Assembly: GCA_963751395.1 (NCBI GenBank)
Contig: CAVVUC010000002.1
Span: forward strand, 1,612,001-1,676,000
Source: CAVVUC01 sp963751395
Lineage (GTDB): Bacteria > Verrucomicrobiota > Verrucomicrobiia > Chthoniobacterales > Chthoniobacteraceae
Length of the DNA stretch: 64,000 nucleotides
Direction: 5' to 3'
Below are positions 57,523 through 64,000 of this stretch, in pieces. Every line of letters starts with the position of its first letter. The stretch's first letter is position 1. The position numbers were made by a program, and so were the translations under genes. The notes under the pieces are model-generated. The model saw only the letters and a program-made list of their open reading frames with translations. It was not told the DNA's origin and made no database searches.

Positions 57523-57879
57523 ATGAAAAAACTGACCACATTTCTAACTCTGGCCGCTGTCGGCTGCATTTCCACATTACCCATGACGGTCCGCGCCGAG
57601 GACGAGAAGACGGTGAAAGGAGAAATCCTGGACCTTACCTGTTACACCGACCACGGAGCGCAGGGTGAAAAGCACGCGGATTGCGCAAAGAAGTGCATAT
57701 CGAGCGGGCTGCCGGTTGGCATCAAGGGCGAGGACGGCAAGGTTTATCTCGTCGTCGGTGACCACAAACCGCTCAACAAGGAACTTGCTGAGTACGGCGG
57801 AAAGATAGTGACGCTCAAGGGGAAGGTCACGGAGAGGGACGGCGTGACAATGCTTTCCAACGCCGAAGTCGTGAAATAA
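57523..57879 (+). CDS. small secreted Cys-rich protein, OB-fold-like
   Basis: Exported protein of 118 residues (signal to about residue 24, VRA/E). After TVKGEILDLTCYTDHGAQGEKHADCAKKCISSGLPVGI, with Cys at C-x13-C-x3-C, follows KVYLVVGDHKPLNKELAEYGGKIVTLKGKVTERDGVTMLSNAEV, a short beta-barrel pattern. The cysteines and His could bind a metal or haem. Its stop is 6 bases before the next gene, a predicted membrane protein, so the two form a pair. Confidence 0.7.
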   Translation: MKKLTTFLTLAAVGCISTLPMTVRAEDEKTVKGEILDLTCYTDHGAQGEKHADCAKKCISSGLPVGIKGEDGKVYLVVGDHKPLNKELAEYGGKIVTLKGKVTERDGVTMLSNAEVVK

Positions 57880-57885
57880 TCCGGC

Positions 57886-58416
57886 ATGGAGCCGGCCAGT
57901 TTGTTCGGGCTGATTCAGGCACATCTGAATCAGCCTGAATACGTTCATGCAATCCTCAACCCGCTGCCGGTGTACGGCCTTGCGATGGGAATCTTCGCGC
58001 TCGGACTGGCAATGATTCTCAAAAGCCGCCCGGCGCAGGTCACCGCTCTGGCAGTCGTCTTCGTGAGCGCTATTTCCGCGGGGCCGGTCGCGGAATTTGG
58101 CGAACAAGGCTACGACCGGGTTGAATCGATCGCCGACACAAACGGAGACGCCTGGCTTGACGCCCATGCCCAGCGTGCAACCAAGGCGCTGCCGGTTTTC
58201 TACGTCCTGGCGGGCACCGCGTTCCTGGCCCTCGCGCTGCCGTGGAAGTTTCCAAAGAGCGCTTTCGCGTTGAATCTGATCACGCTCCTGCTGGCTGTCG
58301 CCACCTTGTGCGTCGGCGGATGGATCGCGTATGCGGGCGGACAAATACGCCACAAGGAATTCCGTTATGGCAGTCCGCCGGAGAAGCGGGGCGGCTATGA
58401 AAAGATGCGCGAGTAG
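57886..58416 (+). CDS. DUF2231-like membrane protein
   Basis: Integral membrane protein of 176 residues with four predicted helices. The opening HAILNPLPVYGLAMGIFALGLAM resembles DUF2231 proteins, and AHAQRATKALPVFYVLAG contains the His typical of the third helix. Coupled to the secreted Cys-rich protein upstream. Function unknown; redox or metal handling is a guess from the pairing. Confidence 0.6.
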   Translation: MEPASLFGLIQAHLNQPEYVHAILNPLPVYGLAMGIFALGLAMILKSRPAQVTALAVVFVSAISAGPVAEFGEQGYDRVESIADTNGDAWLDAHAQRATKALPVFYVLAGTAFLALALPWKFPKSAFALNLITLLLAVATLCVGGWIAYAGGQIRHKEFRYGSPPEKRGGYEKMRE

Positions 58417-58555
58417 AGACGGGCGGAAAACAAAAACAGCGGAGACGCTGATTCAAGCTGAGAACGAGGAGGTTACAACGGTTTTTACCTGTAATCCGTG
58501 TTCACCTTGGGGGTGATACCAACTCCCGGAAATAATCGGACGTTGCAGGGTGGAA

Positions 58556-58723
58556 ATGGGTGGCGCACGCGCCTCGCGTGCTGGCTTGTGCGCCCCCGCG
58601 CAAGCCTTCCAAAGCCAGCACGCGCAGCGTCCAACCTCATGGATGCGAGCGGCTTCGCCGGGAGGAAACGAGGTGTCCCGCGAGGGCGCAGGACACTGCA
58701 CGCGGGGCGCGTGCGCTACCCAT
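58556..58723. repeat. 168-bp composite palindromic element (intergenic)
   Basis: Outer arms 58556-58581 and 58698-58723 match at 24 of 26 positions (starting ATGGGTGGCGCACGCGCC). Inside, 58575-58587 and 58612-58624 form a perfect 13-bp inverted pair, and a further small hairpin lies at about 58673-58696 (TGTCC/GGACA). It sits alone in the 427-base gap between convergent genes, so it could act as a terminator-like structure as well as a mobile repeat. Confidence 0.8.
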
Positions 58724-58843
58724 GCAGAGTCCGATTGTTTTTAAGAAATGGAATGAGTCATCTTGATCCGTAACGTCCAAGGCCAGGTTGCTATTACCTG
58801 GTCCGCGCTTTCCTCTGCGACTCAGCCTCCCGGCGGTTCAATT

Positions 58844-59254
58844 TCAGACGTCGATCGTGAAGGTGGGGCCGCTGCCTCCCGGCGCGTCGCCTCCAGTGTG
58901 CTTGCGCTGCTGCGCCGCGAGGTAGGCGTCCATTTCCTCGACGCTCGCGAAGACCGCGACTCCCGGAAGGGCTTTCACGATTTCAAACACTGCCTTAATC
59001 TGCGGCTGCATGTTGACAAAGCTGGTCTGGCCGCCGCGTTCCTTGAGGCGTTTGCGCGCGATGGAAAATACGCGCAGCCCGGCGCTGCTGATGAAGGTGA
59101 GTTTCGCAAGATCAAATGCAAGGTCGGTGATCTGGCTGTCGAGGATGGGAGTGATCTGGCGCTGAAGTTCGGGCGCGGTGGCCGTGTCGAGGCTGCCGGA
59201 CAGTTGCACGGTTACGGTGGAGGGGCTTCGCTTGAATTGAATGTCGAGAGGCAT
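58844..59254 (-). CDS. STAS-domain anti-sigma-factor antagonist
   Basis: 136-residue STAS protein (domain about 1-110). LSGSLDTATAPELQRQI and LAFDLAKLTFISSAGLRVFSIARKRLKERGG match SpoIIAA/RsbV-type antagonists, with the phosphorylatable Ser in the SSAGL motif. A Gly/Pro-rich tail follows. Last gene of the minus-strand set; gap of 62 bases to the kinase upstream. Confidence 0.88.
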   Translation of the reverse strand: MPLDIQFKRSPSTVTVQLSGSLDTATAPELQRQITPILDSQITDLAFDLAKLTFISSAGLRVFSIARKRLKERGGQTSFVNMQPQIKAVFEIVKALPGVAVFASVEEMDAYLAAQQRKHTGGDAPGGSGPTFTIDV

Positions 59255-59316
59255 GCCGCTGATTTAGTCGGGTGGCGGTTTGTTTTGAAAGGAAAATGAA
59301 ATGCGATCGGTGAGGT

Positions 59317-59748
59317 TCAGGCAGCGTTGGGCGTAATGCGCCTGGTCATCTGCAAGACATTTTCGTTCCCTTCGCGAGTGTATTGAAGTTCGTCCATGCT
59401 GTGACGAACGAGTTGAATTCCCCATCCACCTTCCGGTCGATCCTCATCCTCGTCATCCGGTGTCGCGTCGGCTGCCAGCAACGGATTGAAGGCAGTCCCG
59501 TGGTCGCGCAGTTCCACGATGATCCGGTCGCCGGCATGTTGGGCCGAGACGCGAAAAGTTTGCTGCGGATCGTGTTGATAGGCGTGGTTCACGACGTTGC
59601 TGGCCATTTCCTCGAGACTGAGCATCAGCGCGTGGATCGCTTTTTCCCCGACGCCATGCTCCTGGCAAAAGTGCTGCAATCGCCCGACCGCGCGCATGAC
59701 TTCTTCCGGCGTGGCCTGTAGTTCCAGCGTGAATGAGGCAGGTTCCAT
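59317..59748 (-). CDS. RsbW/SpoIIAB-like serine kinase, anti-sigma type
   Basis: 143-residue GHKL ATPase. N box SLEEMASNVVNHAY, G1 LRDHGTAFNP and G2 EGGWGIQLVRHSMDEL are present. It would phosphorylate the STAS antagonist and bind either it or a target such as a sigma factor. It starts 3 bases after the stop of the phosphatase gene, so the two are coupled. No sigma factor gene is seen in the window. Confidence 0.88.
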   Translation of the reverse strand: MEPASFTLELQATPEEVMRAVGRLQHFCQEHGVGEKAIHALMLSLEEMASNVVNHAYQHDPQQTFRVSAQHAGDRIIVELRDHGTAFNPLLAADATPDDEDEDRPEGGWGIQLVRHSMDELQYTREGNENVLQMTRRITPNAA

Positions 59749-59751
59749 TTT

Positions 59752-60903
59752 CTACTGGGGTGCGTCCGGCACGCGCAAAACGAGCATCGCAATGTCATCC
59801 GATTGAGGTGTGCCGGCGGCGAACGCCCGCACATTTTGCAACAGCGCGGCGGACACCGAGCGCGCGCTTTGTCCTGCCGATGCGCCAAGCCCGGAGAGCA
59901 GGCGGTCGTCACCGTAGCATTCGTCGCTTGCGTTGAAAGCTTCCGTCACGCCATCGGTGTAAAGCACGAGCGTGTCGCCGGGCTGCAACACCAGCTCGAT
60001 CTGCTCGAAGTCCATTCCAGATTCCAACCCCAGCGCGGTGCCGAGTTTGGGAAATGCCCACGCCGGTGGCTGGCCGGGACGCAGCAGGGCGGGCCGGCAC
60101 TGGCCGCCATTCGCGAGGGTGAGCCGCCGCGAGGTGCGTTCGTAGATTGCGCAGAGCACGGTGACGAACATGCCCGACGGATTGTCGGCCTCGAGTTCAT
60201 CGTTGAGCGTCGCGAGGATCACGGACGGCTCGCGGATTTGCCGGCCAAGCAACCGGACGAGCGTGCTGGCGCGCACCATGAAGAGCGAGGCCGGGATGCC
60301 TTTCCCAGAGACATCGCCCATCACCAGCACAAGCCGCTCATCGTCCGCCGCGAACGCGCAATACAGGTCGCCGCCGACCTCGCGCGTTGCTTCGAGCGCC
60401 GCGGCGATTTCCACTCCGAACTGCTTTTCCAGCGCCGAAAAATCCTGCGGGATCATCCCCATCTGGATGTCATGCGCCACGCGGAGATCGGCGGCCAACT
60501 GTTCTTTGACCGAATCGCTATACGCCTTTGCCTTGAGCAGCGAGCGCACGCGGGCCTGCACTTCGAGCATCTCAAACGGCTTGGTCACGTAATCGTTCGC
60601 GCCCGCCTCGAAGCCTTGCGCCTTGTTCTGCACCTCATCGAGCGACGAGAGAAAGATCACCGGCACATCGGCCATCTCGGGCATCTTGCGAAAGCGCCGG
60701 CAGACTTCGTAGCCATCCAGCCCCGGCATCATGATGTCGAGCAGCACGAGATCCGGCGGCGATTTCGCTGCAACTTGCAGCGCCATTTCGCCGCTCAGCG
60801 CGACACTCAGTTTGTAGTCGTTCTTCAGCGCGGCGACGAGGATGTCGATGTTCGGCTTGGCATCATCGACGAGCAGGATGCGGCATTCGGAGAGTTGTTT
60901 CAT
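59752..60903 (-). CDS. response regulator fused to PP2C/SpoIIE-type phosphatase
   Basis: 383 residues: REC domain (about 1-122, phosphoacceptor Asp56 in VLLDIMMPGLDGYE, Lys in VTKPFEM), a coiled linker with DIQMGMIPQDF, and a SpoIIE/RsbU phosphatase domain (about 185-380) with VGGDLYCAFAADDERLVLVMGDVSGKGIPASLFM and LVLYTDGVTEAFN. It would dephosphorylate the STAS protein when activated. Its ATG overlaps the radC TGA (ATGA). Confidence 0.92.
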   Translation of the reverse strand: MKQLSECRILLVDDAKPNIDILVAALKNDYKLSVALSGEMALQVAAKSPPDLVLLDIMMPGLDGYEVCRRFRKMPEMADVPVIFLSSLDEVQNKAQGFEAGANDYVTKPFEMLEVQARVRSLLKAKAYSDSVKEQLAADLRVAHDIQMGMIPQDFSALEKQFGVEIAAALEATREVGGDLYCAFAADDERLVLVMGDVSGKGIPASLFMVRASTLVRLLGRQIREPSVILATLNDELEADNPSGMFVTVLCAIYERTSRRLTLANGGQCRPALLRPGQPPAWAFPKLGTALGLESGMDFEQIELVLQPGDTLVLYTDGVTEAFNASDECYGDDRLLSGLGASAGQSARSVSAALLQNVRAFAAGTPQSDDIAMLVLRVPDAPQ

Positions 60904-61604
60904 GGCAGGCGTTCTTGAACAGGAGCGATTGGAGGAATTAAGACGCTATTGCCCGATTCCAAGAAGCTGAAATAGCCCGTCCGGTTGAAGATGATGTGGT
61001 CGAGCAAGTCGATGCCGACGATCGCACCAGCGGCTTTGAGTTGTGCGGTTATGGCGATGTCGCTGGGCGATGGTTCGAGTCCGCCGCTGGGGTGATTGTG
61101 GGCAACGATGACGGCGGAAGCGCGGTCGGATAGCGCATCGGCAAAAACTTCGCGCGGATGCACGGGGCTGCGGTCAATCAAGCCAATGGACACCACCCGG
61201 ATGTTCAAAATCTCGTTCGCTCCATTGATGCTGGCGCAGAGGAAATGCTCTTGTTTGCGGTCGGCGTAGTGGCGGATGTGCGGCAGCAGGTCAGCGGGGG
61301 TTTCGATCTTCGCTCCTTCCGGTTTGATGCGGCGACGGGCGAACTCGATGGCCGCGAGAATCAAGGTCGCCTTGGCATCGCCGACGCCTTCGAACTGCGA
61401 GAGGTCTTCGGCCTTCACGTCCAGGCCCTTCTCGTCGATGAGCCGCGCCAGCTTGGAGGCGAGGGTCATCACGTCCATGCCGGGAGTGCCTTTGCCGAGG
61501 AGCACGGCGAGCAGTTCCTGGTCGCTTAGCGCAGCCGCACCTTTGCGCAGGAGCTTCTCGCGCGGTCGGTCGGCTTCGGGAATGTCGTGAATCGTCTTGC
61601 TCAT
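60900..61604 (-). CDS. radC: RadC family JAB/MPN domain protein
   Basis: 234 residues. N-terminal helix-hairpin-helix part (LSDQELLAVLLGKGT and FEGVGDAKATLI) and C-terminal JAB domain with the JAMM-like HNHPSGGLEPSPSD motif. RadC-type genes often travel with mobile DNA and defence genes; a biochemical role is not established. It starts 4 bases after the hsdR stop and overlaps the REC-phosphatase start. Confidence 0.92.
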   Translation of the reverse strand: MSKTIHDIPEADRPREKLLRKGAAALSDQELLAVLLGKGTPGMDVMTLASKLARLIDEKGLDVKAEDLSQFEGVGDAKATLILAAIEFARRRIKPEGAKIETPADLLPHIRHYADRKQEHFLCASINGANEILNIRVVSIGLIDRSPVHPREVFADALSDRASAVIVAHNHPSGGLEPSPSDIAITAQLKAAGAIVGIDLLDHIIFNRTGYFSFLESGNSVLIPPIAPVQERLP

Positions 61605-61608
61605 GGCT

Positions 61609-64000
61609 TCAGGCAGCGAGGGACAGATGGGTTTGGATGACGGTCACTGCCATGATGTCGAAGATGCCGCCCGTGTCCGTGTATTTCGGGTCGGCGAGTT
61701 CGTCGTAGCGGCCACGCGCGTCGTAGGTCGTCTGGATGTCCTCGTTGACCTGCCCGCGATACGGGCCTTCGAGATAAATGCTGTCGTCCCGATGCGCGTG
61801 AACGGTGGTGCGGATGGCGGGGTCGGCGATCTTTTCTTCTGTCACCTGCTTGATGTAGAGCGCCTCCTCGTCGGTGATTTGAAACTTGGCTTGGATGCCG
61901 GCGATCATGTCCTGCACGCTGGCCTTCACCGGCACCGGGCCTGCGCCGCCTTTGCCCTTGCCCGGCTGGAGCTTCACCGGGCCGCCGCTGGTCATCACGC
62001 CTTGATACTGCACCGCCGCCTTGGTGACCACGGTGGCGCGAATCTGCTTCATCAGGTCGGACACGGTCCCGGCCTTGATGAGCTGCGGGCCGACCCATTC
62101 TGCGAAGGTGACGAACTCCTGAATCGCCGGCGGATAGGTGAAGAAGCAGGTGAGGAAATGGTAGCTCTTCACGAAGCGGGCCAGCAGATACACGAACGTC
62201 TTGCGGTCTTCCCAATCGGCGAGCTTGGCCTGAAAGCGCGTCCGCAGCGCGTTCACCTGAAACTGCACCTGCGCATCCGTCCCGCTCTTGAGCAGCGCCA
62301 GCAGGTCCGCGGCGTCCTTCTGGGTGAAGACACCTGCAGCGAGAATATCCGCGTGCAGTTTCGGACAGGTTTCCTGATCCGGTTCCTCCGGCTCGAAGGG
62401 CGTGCCCTTCCGATACTTCGCGAAGGCTTTCAGGATTTGCTTGGCGTTGTTGGTGAAGTCCACGACCACGACGTCCTTCTTGCCGTGGTGACAACGATTG
62501 AGGCGCGAGACCGTCTGCACGGCGTTGCGGTCCAGCACCGGCTTGTCGAGGAACATACCCGCGAGCAAGGGCTGGTCGAAGCCGGTCTGAAATTTGTTCG
62601 CCACCACCATGATTCGGTAGTCGTCACCCTCGAAGCGGTCTTCGATCAACTCGCCCGTCTGCAATTCATTCACCGCATGTTCGCTGATGGCCGCGTTCGT
62701 CTCGGGATGGACGAAATCCGAGAACGCATACAGCACCTTGTAGTCGGCTCCCCGCTCCTTGAGCTTCTCCTTGATGATGTTGAAATACCGCAGTCCCGCC
62801 ACGCGCGATGAGGTGACGATCATCGCTTTGGCGCGGCCGCCGATGAGCGACTTCACGTCCTTCTCGAAGATGCGGAGCATCACCTCGGCCTTGTATTGGA
62901 TCAGCCCGTCGTCCTGAAATGCCACGTTCTGGAGCGCCTTGGACACGACGCCCTTTGGATAGACCTTCTCCTCGTCCGGCTTCGGGACGATGGGGCAATG
63001 CAGGTTGTAGAGCGTCTTGTAGGAAATGATGCTCGCCGCCACGTCCACGATGTAGCCCTCGGCGATGGCCTCCGCCTCGGTGTAGCTGTCGAACGGCTTG
63101 CCAAACATCGAAACGGTGGCCGGTGCCGGTGTGGCGGTGAAGGCGACGAACAACTGATTCACGTCATGCTCGCGGATGACCTTGGCGATCTGCTCTTCGA
63201 GATCCTCCTCGGGTTCGTCCTCGTCGGGCTCGTCTGCGGCCTTGCGGAAGGGCAGGCGGATGGCCGCGCCCATGTGGCCTTCCTGCGAGCGGTGGGCTTC
63301 ATCAATCAGGAACGCCACCCGCAGGTTCTTCAATTCCGGGTTCTGTTGCAGTTCCTTAAGCACATAGGCCAGCTTTTGCTGCGTGGTGACGATGATGGAT
63401 TTCCGCTGCTTGAGGAAACGCGGCAGGTCGTCGGCCTTTCTCGCGATGCCCACCACGTCCTTGAGATGGGTGAATTTCTCGATGTCCTCGCGGATGTTTG
63501 TGTCGAGCGATTTGCGGTCGGTGAGGATGAAGGTGATGTCCACCAGCTTCTCGTTCGTGCCGGGCTTGAAAAGGCTGTGGAGCCGGTCGGCCAGCCAGCA
63601 GATGGAGAGCGTCTTCCCGCTGCCGGCGGAATGGTCGGCCAGATACTTTTTGCCGATGTCTCGCACCTTGGCGAAGTGGGCCGTGATGTCCTCCGCCAGC
63701 CGCCGCACAAGTCGGCTTTGATGATAGCGCGGGAAGATGGTGGAAGCCGGGCGCGCGGGCTTGTCGGTTTCGGCCCCGCGCTCCGGCACGCGGACGAGGA
63801 AGAACGACAACGCCTCCAGCAATTGCTCCTGCGACAGCACCTCGCGGTAAAGATACTCGACCGGATATTCGTTCGGGTCGGGCGTGATTTTCGCATTCTT
63901 CAGCCCCATGTTGTGCCAGCGGAAGTTCTCCTCCCTGCGCGGGTCGGTGGCGGCCATCGCGTCGGTGGTGTCGGCGGCGAGGTAGAGGAAGGGATGCTGG
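61609..64000 (-). CDS. hsdR: type I restriction enzyme R subunit, N-terminus beyond the window
   Basis: About 796 residues of the motor subunit are visible; the frame is still open at 64000 (FLYLAADTTDAMAATDPRRE). Helicase motifs: Walker A HSAGSGKTLS, ILTDRKSLD (Ia), LIDEAHRSQ (DEAH box, II), FTATP (III), VANKFQTGFDQP (V) and QTVSRLNRCH (VI). The C-terminal part is complete, including a Gly/Lys-rich linker. The nuclease domain and hsdM/hsdS would lie to the right. It is the first visible gene of the tightly packed minus-strand set ending at the STAS gene. Confidence 0.9.
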   Translation of the reverse strand, partial: QHPFLYLAADTTDAMAATDPRREENFRWHNMGLKNAKITPDPNEYPVEYLYREVLSQEQLLEALSFFLVRVPERGAETDKPARPASTIFPRYHQSRLVRRLAEDITAHFAKVRDIGKKYLADHSAGSGKTLSICWLADRLHSLFKPGTNEKLVDITFILTDRKSLDTNIREDIEKFTHLKDVVGIARKADDLPRFLKQRKSIIVTTQQKLAYVLKELQQNPELKNLRVAFLIDEAHRSQEGHMGAAIRLPFRKAADEPDEDEPEEDLEEQIAKVIREHDVNQLFVAFTATPAPATVSMFGKPFDSYTEAEAIAEGYIVDVAASIISYKTLYNLHCPIVPKPDEEKVYPKGVVSKALQNVAFQDDGLIQYKAEVMLRIFEKDVKSLIGGRAKAMIVTSSRVAGLRYFNIIKEKLKERGADYKVLYAFSDFVHPETNAAISEHAVNELQTGELIEDRFEGDDYRIMVVANKFQTGFDQPLLAGMFLDKPVLDRNAVQTVSRLNRCHHGKKDVVVVDFTNNAKQILKAFAKYRKGTPFEPEEPDQETCPKLHADILAAGVFTQKDAADLLALLKSGTDAQVQFQVNALRTRFQAKLADWEDRKTFVYLLARFVKSYHFLTCFFTYPPAIQEFVTFAEWVGPQLIKAGTVSDLMKQIRATVVTKAAVQYQGVMTSGGPVKLQPGKGKGGAGPVPVKASVQDMIAGIQAKFQITDEEALYIKQVTEEKIADPAIRTTVHAHRDDSIYLEGPYRGQVNEDIQTTYDARGRYDELADPKYTDTGGIFDIMAVTVIQTHLSLAA

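Overview
The window looks like a draft chromosome segment from a GC-rich, polysaccharide-degrading bacterium. The best guess is a soil-type Verrucomicrobiota. This is inferred from the gene mix: two GH106-type rhamnosidases, huge secreted multimodular enzymes with a shared C-terminal module, an RHS protein, a hexuronate MFS transporter with RhaT, several families of palindromic repeats and an IS66 element. No rRNA, tRNA or CRISPR array was seen. Several genes carry single-base frame breaks (dnaE, GH16 protein, sulfatase, the MmeI-like enzyme), so either the assembly has indels or these genes are decaying.

Layout. 1-3297: dnaE, 5' partial, with about ten frame breaks in its first half. 3310-5630: a secreted esterase and a convergent hexuronate-type MFS transporter. 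5709-7154: an insertion sequence with tandem end repeats and a 16-bp flanking direct repeat. 7178-11087: a solute-binding lipoprotein, a beta-galactosidase (GH2) remnant, a sulfotransferase fused to two copies of a membrane domain, and a histidine-kinase remnant. 11088-14917 (minus): lactonase-type amidohydrolase, RhaT, remnants of CoA-transferase-like and MaoC-like genes, and PPi-dependent phosphofructokinase.

15154-35535 (plus) is a rhamnogalacturonan/pectin-type degradation locus. It encodes a GH106, an SGNH esterase, a GH16 running into a GH95-like protein, a giant secreted FAD oxidoreductase, a GH28, a second GH106 and a sulfatase. Together with the esterase, ExuT-like transporter, RhaT and lactonase to the left, this suggests extracellular cleavage of acetylated, rhamnose- and uronate-rich glycans followed by rhamnose and uronate uptake. 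No SusC/SusD pair is present.

36146-42692: an RHS/YD-repeat protein and a secreted companion that starts with one orphan YD repeat. 42850-45875: a phage capsid-like gene split by an IS66 element with a perfect 8-bp target duplication. 45951-49691 (minus): an MmeI-like single-chain restriction-modification enzyme that has taken two different palindromic elements into its reading frame. 50037-58416: lipoproteins, an acyl-CoA ligase/hydrolase pair, a tandem-ACT protein, GlgX, an EVE protein and a secreted/membrane pair.

58844-64000 (minus): HsdR (partial), RadC, a REC-PP2C phosphatase, an RsbW-like kinase and a STAS protein, packed like one operon. The two most noteworthy signals are the palindromic elements translated inside dnaE and the restriction enzyme, and this HsdR-RadC-partner-switch arrangement.
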